From contig NZ_JBBLZC010000009.1 of the NCBI RefSeq assembly GCF_037908215.1, positions 112,475-176,474 of the forward strand: a DNA stretch of 64,000 nucleotides, in the 5' to 3' direction. The notes under the pieces were generated by a model. It did no database searches and was not told the origin of the DNA. It saw only the letters and a list, made by a program, of their open reading frames with translations. Below, in pieces: positions 1-8,029 of the stretch (its first letter is position 1; each line of letters begins with the position of its first letter). The stretch is from Benzoatithermus flavus. GTDB taxonomy: Bacteria > Pseudomonadota > Alphaproteobacteria > Geminicoccales > Geminicoccaceae. The position numbers and the translations under genes are program-made.

Positions 1-91
1 TGGGGAAGCCGCCGAGCTCGTGACGGAGGCCGCTGCCCCGGCGCCCGTGCCAGCACCGCCGGCGCCGCCCCCCAAGCCGCGCCGGCCGGTG

Positions 92-2242
92 ATGCGGCAG
101 TACGAGCTGGTCGAGCGGGTCAAGTCCTACGATCCGGACGCGGACGAGGATCTCCTCAACCGCGCCTACGTCTTCGCCATGAAGGCGCACGGCTCGCAGC
201 TCCGCGCCTCGGGCGACCCCTACTTCCACCATCCCGTCGAGGTCGCCGGCATCCTGACCGGCTTCAGGCTCGACAGCGCCTCGATCGCGACCGCTCTCCT
301 GCACGACACGGTCGAGGACACCGGCGCCACGCTCGAAGAGATCGAGCGCCTGTTCGGCCGCACCGTGGCACGCCTCGTCGACGGCGTGACCAAGCTCAAC
401 CGGCTCGAGCTGCAATCGGCGCAGACTGCGCAGGCCGAGAACTTCCGGAAGCTCCTGCTCGCGATGTCCGAGGACATCCGGGTGCTGCTCGTGAAGCTCG
501 CCGACCGCCTGCACAACATGCGCACGCTCCACTTCATCAAGAACCCGGAGAAGCGCCGGCGCATCGCCGTCGAGACCATGGAGATCTATGCACCTCTGGC
601 CGAGCGCATCGGCATGGAGGGACTGAAGGCGGAGCTGCAGGATCTCGCCTTCGCCGAACTCTGGCCGGACGCGCGCGAGAGCATCTTGCACCGGCTGCGC
701 CACTTGCGCCAGGGCGACGTCGACCTCGTCGACCGGGTGGTCGCCGAGCTCAAACACGTGCTCCAGGTCGCCGGGATCGAGGCCGAGATCTACGGCCGCG
801 AGAAGACGCCCTACTCCATCTGGCAGAAGATGGAGCGCAAGAACATCAGCTTCGAGCAGCTCTCGGACATCATGGCGTTCCGCGTCCTCGTGGACAGCGT
901 GCCCGCCTGCTACGCGGCCTTGGGCGTGATTCACGGCGCCTACCACATGCTGCCGGGGCGCTTCAAGGACTTCATCAGCACGCCCAAGCCCAACGGCTAC
1001 CGCTCGCTGCACACCACGATCATCGGGCCCGAGCGGCGCAAGATCGAGGTGCAGATCCGCACGCGCGACATGCACGAGGTGGCGGAGCTCGGCGTCGCGG
1101 CACACTGGGCCTACAAGCAGGACTCCCGGATCACCGACGGCAAGCAGTATCGGTGGATCCGCGAGCTCCTCGACATTCTCGAGCACGCGGCGGACCCGGA
1201 GGACTTCCTCGAGAACACCAAGCTCGACCTGTTCCAGGATCAGGTGTTCTGCTTCACGCCCAAGGGCGACCTGATAGCGCTGCCACGGGGCGCCACGCCC
1301 GTCGATTTCGCCTACGCCGTCCATTCGCAGGTGGGCGACCGTTGCGTGGGCGCCAAGATCGACGGGCGCATGGTGCAGCTCCGCACCCAGCTCCAGAACG
1401 GCGATCAGGTCGAGATCATCACGAGCAAGAACGGCTCGCCTTCGCCCGAGTGGGAGCGGTTCGTCGTCACCGGCAGGGCGCGCGCCCGCATCCGGCGCTA
1501 TTTGCGTACCCAGCAGCGCGACGAGCATCTCGCCCACGGCCGGGAGGCCCTCGCGAAGGCGGCGCGCCAGGAGCAGCTCTCGATCGCCGAAAAGCAGCTC
1601 GAGAAGGTGCTCGAGCCTCTGCACCAGAAGACGGTCGAGGATCTTCTGGTCGCCATCGGCGAAGGCACGCTCTCGGTGCGCACCGTCCTGGAGACGCTCC
1701 ATCCCGAGCTCAAGCGCCAGGACGGCCGGAAGGGCGAGATCGGCGCGCGGGTGATCCCGCTCCGCCGGCCGAGCCCGCCCGCGCTTCCGGCGGCAGGCTC
1801 GCCGATCGTCGGTCTGCCGACGGGCGTTGCCTTCCACTATGCCGGCTGCTGCCGGCCCGTGCCGGGCGACGCCATCGTGGGCCTCATCCGTACCGGCCGC
1901 CCGGTGAGCATCCACCGGGCCGAATGCACGGTCCTGAGCCGCAGCAGGACACCCGAGCACCGGCTGCTCGAGCTCGGCTGGAACGAGCGCGAGACCCTGC
2001 CCAAGGTCTCGGCGCGGCTCAGCGTCACCACCCTCAACCGACCGGGCTCGCTGGGCTCGATCAGCACCGTGGTCGGCAAGCAGGGCGGGAACATCGTCGA
2101 TCTCAAGATCGGGCGGCGCACACCCGAGATCTACGAGCTCCTGCTCGACGTCGAGGTGGACAGCCTCGACCAGCTCATGCGCGTGCAGGCGGCGCTGCGC
2201 GCCACGGCCTGCGTGACGTCGGTCGAACGGAATCTCGGGTAA
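92..2242 (+). CDS. rsh: Bifunctional (p)ppGpp synthetase/hydrolase (RelA/SpoT homologue)
   Basis: Makes and degrades the alarmone (p)ppGpp in the stringent response; cytoplasmic. Counting from ATG 92 (716 aa), the order is: HD hydrolase domain with HDTVED at about 71-76; synthetase domain about 234-343, including KPNGYRSLHT and EVQIRTRDMHE; TGS about 384-446; a Cys-containing segment AGCCRPVPGD near 584; and a C-terminal ACT domain about 640-716. The intact HD motif argues for a bifunctional enzyme, as is usual in alphaproteobacteria, which carry one long RSH. The start is uncertain. MRQYELVERV at ATG 92 matches the normal family N-terminus, but the frame is open back to base 2 through an Ala/Pro-rich stretch, with GTG 20 as an alternative start. 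pyrE follows after 5 bp, so the two are probably co-transcribed. Confidence 0.95.
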   Translation: MRQYELVERVKSYDPDADEDLLNRAYVFAMKAHGSQLRASGDPYFHHPVEVAGILTGFRLDSASIATALLHDTVEDTGATLEEIERLFGRTVARLVDGVTKLNRLELQSAQTAQAENFRKLLLAMSEDIRVLLVKLADRLHNMRTLHFIKNPEKRRRIAVETMEIYAPLAERIGMEGLKAELQDLAFAELWPDARESILHRLRHLRQGDVDLVDRVVAELKHVLQVAGIEAEIYGREKTPYSIWQKMERKNISFEQLSDIMAFRVLVDSVPACYAALGVIHGAYHMLPGRFKDFISTPKPNGYRSLHTTIIGPERRKIEVQIRTRDMHEVAELGVAAHWAYKQDSRITDGKQYRWIRELLDILEHAADPEDFLENTKLDLFQDQVFCFTPKGDLIALPRGATPVDFAYAVHSQVGDRCVGAKIDGRMVQLRTQLQNGDQVEIITSKNGSPSPEWERFVVTGRARARIRRYLRTQQRDEHLAHGREALAKAARQEQLSIAEKQLEKVLEPLHQKTVEDLLVAIGEGTLSVRTVLETLHPELKRQDGRKGEIGARVIPLRRPSPPALPAAGSPIVGLPTGVAFHYAGCCRPVPGDAIVGLIRTGRPVSIHRAECTVLSRSRTPEHRLLELGWNERETLPKVSARLSVTTLNRPGSLGSISTVVGKQGGNIVDLKIGRRTPEIYELLLDVEVDSLDQLMRVQAALRATACVTSVERNLG

Positions 2243-2247
2243 GTTCC

Positions 2248-2856
2248 ATGACAGAGATGAGCGAAGCGGAGGTGCTGGCGGAATTCCGCGCAGCAGGAGC
2301 CCTGCTCCAGGGGCATTTCGTGCTGACGTCGGGGCTGCACAGCCCGTTCTACCTCCAGTGCGCGCGGGTGCTGATGGACCCGCGCCGGGCCGCCCGTCTC
2401 GTGAGCGCGCTGGCGCCGAAGGTGAGGGCGCTCGAGCCCGACCTCGTCGTCGCACCGGCCTTGGGTGGCATCATTCTCGGCTACGAGCTCGCCCGACAGC
2501 TCGGCAAGAACTCGATCTTCGTCGAGCGGGTGGAGGGCACCTTCACGCTCCGCCGCGGCTTCGACATCCCCAAGGGTAGCCGAATCGTCGTCGCCGAGGA
2601 CGTGATCACCACCGGCCTCTCGACCCGCGAGTGCATGGCCTGCTGTCGCGCGGAAGGCGGCGAGATCGTCGGTGCCGCGTGCCTCGTGGACCGCAGTGCC
2701 GGCAAAGCCGAGCTCGGGGTGCCGCTCGTCTGTCTCGCGACCCTCGACCTTCCGACCTACCCGCAGCACAAGCTGCCGCCCGAGCTCGCTGCGATCCCGG
2801 CGGTCAAGCCGGGCTCGCGCGGTCTCGACGCACGCCAGGCGGCACAGTCGGCCTGA
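2248..2856 (+). CDS. pyrE: Orotate phosphoribosyltransferase
   Basis: Transfers orotate to PRPP to give orotidine 5'-phosphate in pyrimidine synthesis. The 202-aa protein has the type-I PRTase PRPP loop RIVVAEDVITTGLST at about residues 112-126, and the N-terminal hood segment with TSGLHSPFYLQ that is typical of PyrE. ATG 2248 lies 5 bp after the rsh stop; a second in-frame ATG is three codons further on. The tight spacing suggests an rsh-pyrE transcription unit. The C-terminal tail (about 180-202) is Arg/Ala-rich and not conserved. Downstream comes an opposite-strand relic, so the transcript probably ends here, although I see no clear hairpin. Confidence 0.93.
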   Translation: MTEMSEAEVLAEFRAAGALLQGHFVLTSGLHSPFYLQCARVLMDPRRAARLVSALAPKVRALEPDLVVAPALGGIILGYELARQLGKNSIFVERVEGTFTLRRGFDIPKGSRIVVAEDVITTGLSTRECMACCRAEGGEIVGAACLVDRSAGKAELGVPLVCLATLDLPTYPQHKLPPELAAIPAVKPGSRGLDARQAAQSA

Positions 2857-2908
2857 AGGACAGGACATGCCGGGAGCGGATGCGAGGACCCGCCCCGGTT
2901 CTTCCCAC

Positions 2909-3232
2909 CTACGCGGCCACCCGTGCCGTGTGCCGGCCCTCGGCGAATTCCTCGATCATCTTGCGGCAGAACGCGTCGAGATCGTCGGGCCGGACTTCCT
3001 TCAGCTCACGGTCGACCGGCACCCGGTCGCCCTTATCGTGGTGATTCCAGCCCTGGATCCCGTCACCCCCGGACGCCACGACGTGCACCGTGGCACCGGC
3101 CACCTCAAGCGCCTCGACGGGCCGGGTGAGCTCGACCTGCTCGAACCCGTCGGTGGCGAGCATGGCCACCTTCACCCTGTCCAGCCTGGTCGCCCATCGC
3201 GAAGACTCCTCTCTTCGCATCGGGCCATTCAA
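2909..3232 (-). pseudogene. Internally deleted DJ-1/PfpI-family gene
   Basis: 107 codons. Residues about 20-75 match the N-terminal third of PfpI/YhbO-type glyoxalase/deglycase proteins: a hydrophobic first strand (VKVAMLATDGFEQVELTRP), then the segment around GIQGWNHHDKGD and VDRELKEV. The next residues, PDDLDAFCRKMIEEFAEG, match the extreme C-terminus of the same family. The roughly 90-100 residues between them, which normally include the nucleophile elbow AICHGP, are absent, so the protein has no catalytic Cys. The junction falls at a Pro-Asp-Asp motif that occurs in both halves of full-length relatives. The frame stays open, so a short protein could still be made, but enzymatic activity is not expected. 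It is transcribed away from comM. Confidence 0.72.
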
Positions 3233-3292
3233 CGACGCGCGCCGAGACGAGTTCCGAGCGAGGCCGGCTTCCGTAGCGGCGACATCCCAATA

Positions 3293-3305
3293 TTTTCGGC
3301 GAAAA
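3293..3305. promoter_or_regulatory. Palindrome between divergent pfpI remnant and comM
   Basis: TTTTCGGCGAAAA is a perfect 6-bp inverted repeat around a central G, in an AT-rich island within very GC-rich DNA. It lies just upstream of the comM promoter and of the divergent pfpI remnant. It could be an operator for either gene; no regulator can be named from the sequence. Confidence 0.3.
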
Positions 3306-3308
3306 CTC

Positions 3309-3336
3309 TTGCCGCTTCATCTACCTTTAGTAGAAT
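3309..3336 (+). promoter_or_regulatory. Sigma-70-type promoter for comM
   Basis: TTGCCG (3309-3314) and TAGAAT (3331-3336) are separated by 16 bp. TAGAAT differs from the -10 consensus at one position. Transcription would begin near 3343, about 24 bp before the comM ATG. Confidence 0.5.
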
Positions 3337-3366
3337 GCGCTCGACCGAAAGCAGCAAGGGCGCGCC

Positions 3367-4914
3367 ATGCCGGCTCCGACGGGAACCCTCACCATCGCCC
3401 GGGTTCGCAGCGTCGCCCTGCTCGGGCTCGACGTGGCCGATGTCGACGTCGAGGTGCAGCTCGGCAACGGCCTGCCGAGCTTCACGATCGTGGGACTGGC
3501 CGACAAGGCGGTCGCGGAGAGCCGCGAGCGGGTCCGCGCCGCGCTGGGGGCCATGGGGCTCACGCTTCCGCCGCGGCGGATCACCGTCAATCTGGCGCCG
3601 GCCGACCTCGCCAAGGAGGGCAGCCACTTCGACCTACCCATCGCGCTCGGTCTCCTGATCGTGATGGGCGTGCTTCCGACCGATACGGTCGAGCAGCATC
3701 TGGTCCTGGGCGAGCTGGCGCTGGACGGCGGCATCCGCGGGGTGACCGGCGTGCTGCCGGCCGCCATCGCCGCCGCCGAGCGCGGGCTCGGCCTGATCTG
3801 CCCGGCCGTCTGCGGCGTGGAGGCCGCATGGCTCAAGGACCAGATCGAGATTCTGGCGCCATCGAGCCTGGTGGCCCTCATCAACCATGCCAGGGGCGCC
3901 CAGATCCTGAGCCCACCCGAGCCTGCGCTTCCGGACGAGGATGGCTCCTATCCCGACCTCAAGGACATCAAGGGCCAGGAGACCGCCAAGCGCGCGCTCG
4001 AGATCGCTGCGGCCGGCGGACACAACCTGCTCTTGGTAGGCCCTCCTGGAGCGGGGAAGTCGATGCTCGCGTCCCGCCTCGTCGGGCTGCTGCCACCGCT
4101 CGACCCGAGCGAGGTGCTCGAGGTCAGCATGATCGCGAGCGCGGGCGGCCGCCTGAGCGACGGGCGCCTGTCGCGCCGCCGGCCGTTCCGCAGCCCGCAC
4201 CATGCGGCCTCGATGGCGGCGATGGTGGGCGGCGGCAAGGAGGCGCGCCCCGGCGAGGTGAGCCTCGCCCATCGCGGCGTGCTCTTCCTGGACGAGCTGC
4301 CGGAGTTCGGCCGGCAGGTGCTGGAGGCGCTGCGCCAGCCGCTCGAGACCGGCACGGTCACGGTGGCCCGTGCCCAGGTGCACGTCACCTACCCGGCGCG
4401 CTTCCAGCTCGTCGCCGCCATGAACCCCTGCCGCTGCGGCCATCTCGACGATCCGGTCCAGGCCTGCCCGCGCGCCCCGCGCTGCGGCGCGGACTACCAG
4501 GCACGGCTTTCGGGGCCGCTGCTCGACCGGATCGACCTTCACGTCGAGGTGCCGGCGCTGAGCGTCGCCGACATGGCGCTGCCGCCACCGCGCGAGGGCT
4601 CGGCCGAGGTCGCGGCACGGGTGGCAGCGGCGCGGCAGCTCCAGGCCGACCGCTTCGCGGCGCTGGGACGCCCCGAGCTGCGCGTCAACGGCGAGGCCGA
4701 CGGCGAGCTGCTGGAGCAGGTGGCGCTGTGCGACGAGCCGGCACACGGCCTCCTGCGGCGCGCCGCGCATCAGCTTCATCTCAGCGCCCGCGGCTATCAC
4801 CGCGTGCTTCGGGTCGGACGCACCATCGCCGACCTCGACGGCAGCGAGACGATCCGAAAGCCGCACATCGCCGAGGCGATCGCGTTTCGCCGGGCCGTTC
4901 GCGCCCGCTCCTGA
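3367..4914 (+). CDS. comM: YifB/ComM-type Mg-chelatase-like AAA+ ATPase
   Basis: Hexameric AAA+ helicase of the ComM family, which promotes branch migration of incoming DNA during natural transformation and recombination. The 515-aa protein has the N-terminal Lon-protease-like fold domain (about 1-165, starting TIARVRSVALLGLDVADVDV), then the Mg-chelatase ATPase module with Walker A GPPGAGKS at 225-232, Walker B LFLDELPEF near 306-314, and a Cys-rich loop NPCRCGHLDDP typical of the family. The C-terminal helical domain ends ETIRKPHIAEAIAFRR. Length and domain order are normal. It occupies the place between pyrE and acpS where pdxJ often lies in alphaproteobacteria. A good promoter lies directly upstream. 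Confidence 0.93.
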   Translation: MPAPTGTLTIARVRSVALLGLDVADVDVEVQLGNGLPSFTIVGLADKAVAESRERVRAALGAMGLTLPPRRITVNLAPADLAKEGSHFDLPIALGLLIVMGVLPTDTVEQHLVLGELALDGGIRGVTGVLPAAIAAAERGLGLICPAVCGVEAAWLKDQIEILAPSSLVALINHARGAQILSPPEPALPDEDGSYPDLKDIKGQETAKRALEIAAAGGHNLLLVGPPGAGKSMLASRLVGLLPPLDPSEVLEVSMIASAGGRLSDGRLSRRRPFRSPHHAASMAAMVGGGKEARPGEVSLAHRGVLFLDELPEFGRQVLEALRQPLETGTVTVARAQVHVTYPARFQLVAAMNPCRCGHLDDPVQACPRAPRCGADYQARLSGPLLDRIDLHVEVPALSVADMALPPPREGSAEVAARVAAARQLQADRFAALGRPELRVNGEADGELLEQVALCDEPAHGLLRRAAHQLHLSARGYHRVLRVGRTIADLDGSETIRKPHIAEAIAFRRAVRARS

Positions 4915-5013
4915 GCGCGGCGCGCAAGCCCGTTCCGCCACGGCAGGGCTCGACGCTCGGGCAGGATCGTGCGATGGATGATCATCCTCCTTCGGTCGGT
5001 TCTCCTCTCGCCC

Positions 5014-5415
5014 ATGATCATCGGCATCGGCAGCGATCTCATCGACACGAGGCGCATCCAGCGCACGCTGGACCGTTTCGGCGACCGCTTCGTCCAGCGC
5101 GTGTTCACCCCTGTGGAGCGCGAGAAGTCGGACCGCCGCGCCAACCGGGCAGAATCTTACGCGCGGCGCTACGCCGCCAAGGAGGCCTGCGCCAAGGCGC
5201 TCGGCACCGGGCTGAACCGGGGCGTGTTCTGGCGCGACATCGGCGTGGTCAACCTGCCGGGCGGCAAGCCGACGATCCAGCTCACCGGGGGTGCCGCCGA
5301 GCGGCTCGCGGCGTTGACCCCGCCCGGCATGCGCGCTCAGATCGACGTCAGCCTCACCGACGAGCCGCCGCTGGCGCAGGCCATCGTGATCATCACGGCT
5401 CTGCCTACCGGATGA
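5014..5415 (+). CDS. acpS: Holo-[acyl-carrier-protein] synthase
   Basis: Transfers 4'-phosphopantetheine from CoA to acyl carrier protein, activating it for fatty-acid synthesis. The 133-aa protein starts MIIGIGSDLIDTRRI, the standard AcpS N-terminus with the Mg-binding Asp at residue 8. The second motif, AAKEACAKALGTG, is intact. The frame is open 15 codons further upstream, to 4969, but the family start at ATG 5014 is much more likely. The gene heads the conserved series acpS-lepB-rnc-era. Confidence 0.93.
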   Translation: MIIGIGSDLIDTRRIQRTLDRFGDRFVQRVFTPVEREKSDRRANRAESYARRYAAKEACAKALGTGLNRGVFWRDIGVVNLPGGKPTIQLTGGAAERLAALTPPGMRAQIDVSLTDEPPLAQAIVIITALPTG

Positions 5416-5597
5416 CGCTCTGGTGAGCGACCTCGGCTTTACCTCGATTCCACCCTCGGCTACGTTGCGCGGCATTCGTGGCCGGGTCGGCTGGCCGCCT
5501 CATGGCAATTGCGGCGATGAATGACGTGCAAGAACCGTCGGTGAGGTTGCCGGCAGAAACCCGTCGGACCAGAAAGAGCATGCGCGAGTCGTTGGTG

Positions 5598-6332
5598 ATG
5601 CCGGATCGGAAGAGTGGCGGAATCAGGGAAACCCTCAAGACCCTGGTCTATGCCGTCGGTATCGCGCTCGTGGTCCGCACCTTCGCGTTCGAGCCGTTCA
5701 ACATTCCTTCGGGCTCGATGAAGCCGACCCTCCTGGTGGGCGATTACCTGTTCGTCTCCAAGTTCGCCTATGGCTACAGCCGCTTCTCGCTGCCGTTGGG
5801 CCTGCCCCTGTTCTCGGGCCGCGTGCTCGAGCGCCTGCCCGAACGCGGCGACGTGGTCGTGTTCAAGCTGCCGAGCGACAACAAGACCGACTACATCAAG
5901 CGGGTCGTGGGCCTGCCGGGCGATCGCGTGCAGGTGCGCGACGGCGTGCTCTACATCAACGGCGAGGCGGTGAAGCTCGAGCCCGCGGGCGAGTTCGACG
6001 AAGAGTTCGACGGGCGCGCCGTGCCGGTGCCGCAGTACCGCGAGAAGCTGCCCGGCGGACGCACCCATCTGATCATGGACCTCACGCCCACGGGCAGCCT
6101 CGACAACACGGGTGTGTTCCATGTTCCTCCCGGCCACATCTTCGCCATGGGCGACAACCGCGACAACTCGCTCGACAGCCGGGTCGAGAATGTCGGCTTC
6201 ATCCCGGTCGAGAACCTGATCGGCCGGGCCGAGCTCCTGTTCTTCTCGGTGAACGGCCATGCCAGCTTCTGGGAACCCTGGACCTGGCCCTGGGGCATTC
6301 GCTACGATCGCCTGTTCCGCCTGATCCAGTAG
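5598..6332 (+). CDS. lepB: Signal peptidase I
   Basis: Membrane-anchored Ser/Lys endopeptidase that removes signal peptides from exported proteins. From ATG 5598 (244 aa) the protein has one N-terminal transmembrane segment (about 11-28), then the nucleophile box IPSGSMKPTLL with Ser40, the general-base Lys101 in YIKRVVGLPGDRV, and the C-terminal box MGDNRDNSLDSR. The start is uncertain: in-frame starts also exist at GTG 5478, ATG 5502, ATG 5517 and ATG 5580. MPDRKSGGIRETLKTLVYAV at 5598 best matches relatives. The long family insert GRAVPVPQYREKLPGG is typical of alphaproteobacterial LepB. rnc follows after 12 bp. Confidence 0.93.
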   Translation: MPDRKSGGIRETLKTLVYAVGIALVVRTFAFEPFNIPSGSMKPTLLVGDYLFVSKFAYGYSRFSLPLGLPLFSGRVLERLPERGDVVVFKLPSDNKTDYIKRVVGLPGDRVQVRDGVLYINGEAVKLEPAGEFDEEFDGRAVPVPQYREKLPGGRTHLIMDLTPTGSLDNTGVFHVPPGHIFAMGDNRDNSLDSRVENVGFIPVENLIGRAELLFFSVNGHASFWEPWTWPWGIRYDRLFRLIQ

Positions 6333-6344
6333 GCCCGTCGCCGC

Positions 6345-7070
6345 GTGAGCACCCGCCTTTCCAAGAAGCGCCGCAGCGAGATCGAGGCGGCGCTCGGCCA
6401 TGCCTTCCGCGAGCCCGCGCTGCTCGAGGAGGCGCTGACCCATGCGAGCTCCGTGCATCCGGCCACCTCGCGGCGGCGTGGCGCTCCCCGGCGCAGCTAC
6501 CAGCGCCTCGAGTTCCTGGGCGACCGGGTGCTGGGGCTCGCGATCGCCCATCTTCTGATCGAACGCTTCCCGGACGATGCCGAGGGAGCCTTGACCCATC
6601 GCCACGTGGCGCTCGTGCGCAAGGAGGCGCTGGCCCAGGTGGCGCAGGCGATCGGCCTCGGCCGCTGGCTGCAGGTCGCGGCCTCGGAGGCCCTGCCCGG
6701 CGGCGTGCTCAAGCCCGCGATGCTGGCCGATGCCTGCGAGGCTCTGATCGGAGCCCTCTATCTCGACGGCGGCCTCGATGCCGCCAGCGCCTTCATCCGC
6801 CGCCACTGGGAGCCCTTGATCGAGGCGGTGCGCTCGCCGCCGCGCGATGCCAAGATGGCGCTGCAGGAATGGGCCCAGGCGCGCGGCCTGGAGCGGCCGA
6901 GCTATCGCGTCGTCGCCACCAGAGGCCCGGCGCACGCCACGACCTTCATCGTCGAGGTCGGCCTCGCCGACCAGGAGCCCGCCGTCGCCGAGGGCACCTC
7001 GAAGCGCGCCGCCGAGCGGGCCGCGGCGGGCCTGATGCTCGAGCGGCTGGAGAACGCTGTCCATGACTGA
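6345..7070 (+). CDS. rnc: Ribonuclease III
   Basis: Double-strand-specific endoribonuclease for rRNA and mRNA processing. The 241-aa protein has the signature YQRLEFLGDRVLGLAIAHLL near residues 48-67, the second acidic motif DACEALIGALYLDGG, and a C-terminal dsRNA-binding domain (about 165-238) with DQEPAVAEGTSKRAAERAAA. The start is GTG 6345, 12 bp after lepB. The 3' end overlaps era by 8 bp, implying translational coupling, as in the conserved lepB-rnc-era operon. Confidence 0.95.
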   Translation: MSTRLSKKRRSEIEAALGHAFREPALLEEALTHASSVHPATSRRRGAPRRSYQRLEFLGDRVLGLAIAHLLIERFPDDAEGALTHRHVALVRKEALAQVAQAIGLGRWLQVAASEALPGGVLKPAMLADACEALIGALYLDGGLDAASAFIRRHWEPLIEAVRSPPRDAKMALQEWAQARGLERPSYRVVATRGPAHATTFIVEVGLADQEPAVAEGTSKRAAERAAAGLMLERLENAVHD

Positions 7071-7986
7071 GGCCGAAAACAGCGGGACCGCGCCGACCCG
7101 TGCGGGTTTCGTCGCCATCATCGGCGCGCCCAACGTCGGCAAGTCGACGCTCCTCAACCGGCTGGTCGGCACCAAGGTCTCGATCGTCTCGCCCAAGGTG
7201 CAGACCACGCGCCGGCGGATCATCGGTATCACGATCGAAGGGCCCTGCCAGATCCTGTTCGTCGACACGCCCGGCATCTTCGCGCCCAAGCGCCGGCTCG
7301 AGAGCGCCATGGTCAAGGCCGCCTCGGTCGGAATCACCGATGCCGACCTCGTGCTACTGCTGCTCGATGCGAGGAAGGGCATCGACGCCAACGCGCGGCT
7401 CGCGATCGAGCAGCTCCGGCGCGAGCGGCGGCCGGCCTTCCTCGTCGTCAACAAGATCGATGCCGTGCCGCCCGAGAGGGCCCTGCCGCTGATCAAGGAG
7501 GCGAACGAGGCCTACCCGTTCGAGGCGACCTGGATCGTCTCGGCGCTGAATGGCGACGGCTGCGCCGACCTGCTCCGGGCCGTGGCGAAGCGGCTGCCCG
7601 AAGGTCCCTGGCTGTTTCCCGAGGACCAGCTCTCGGATCTCTCCGACAGGGCGCTCGCCGCCGAAATCACCCGCGAGCAGATCTTCCTCCAGCTCCACCA
7701 GGAGCTGCCCTACAGCGTCACGGTCGAGACCGAAGGCTGGGCCGAAGCACCGGACGGCAGCGAGGTCCGGATCGACCAGACCATCTACGTGCTGCGCGAG
7801 AGCCAGAAGCCCATCCTGATCGGCAGGCGCGGCCAGCAGCTCAAGGCGATCGGCGAGGCGGCGCGGCGCGAACTCGAGAAGATCCTGGAAAAGCGCGTCC
7901 ACCTGTTCCTGTTCGTCAAGGTGCGCGAGAACTGGCTCGACGACCCCGAGCGCTACCGCGAGATGGGGCTCGACTTCGAGCGGTGA
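7063..7986 (+). CDS. era: GTPase Era
   Basis: Essential GTPase that binds the 3' end of 16S rRNA and checks maturation of the 30S subunit. The 307-aa protein has G1 GAPNVGKS at 22-29, G3 DTPG, G4 NKID, and a C-terminal KH domain with ILIGRRGQQLKAIGEAARRE, ending in ENWLDDPERYREMGLDF. The ATG lies inside the end of rnc. In most alphaproteobacteria recO follows directly; here two opposite-strand genes (8030-13079) intervene. Confidence 0.96.
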   Translation: MTEAENSGTAPTRAGFVAIIGAPNVGKSTLLNRLVGTKVSIVSPKVQTTRRRIIGITIEGPCQILFVDTPGIFAPKRRLESAMVKAASVGITDADLVLLLLDARKGIDANARLAIEQLRRERRPAFLVVNKIDAVPPERALPLIKEANEAYPFEATWIVSALNGDGCADLLRAVAKRLPEGPWLFPEDQLSDLSDRALAAEITREQIFLQLHQELPYSVTVETEGWAEAPDGSEVRIDQTIYVLRESQKPILIGRRGQQLKAIGEAARRELEKILEKRVHLFLFVKVRENWLDDPERYREMGLDFER

Positions 7987-8029
7987 GGCGGTCGTCTCGG
8001 GGCGAGGAGCCGAGCTGCGCTGGAAGGGA

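Noticed and set aside
1153..2247. Long upstream extension of pyrE through rsh
   Set aside because: Overlaps conserved rsh coding sequence and is Arg/Pro-rich; the family start at 2248 is clear.
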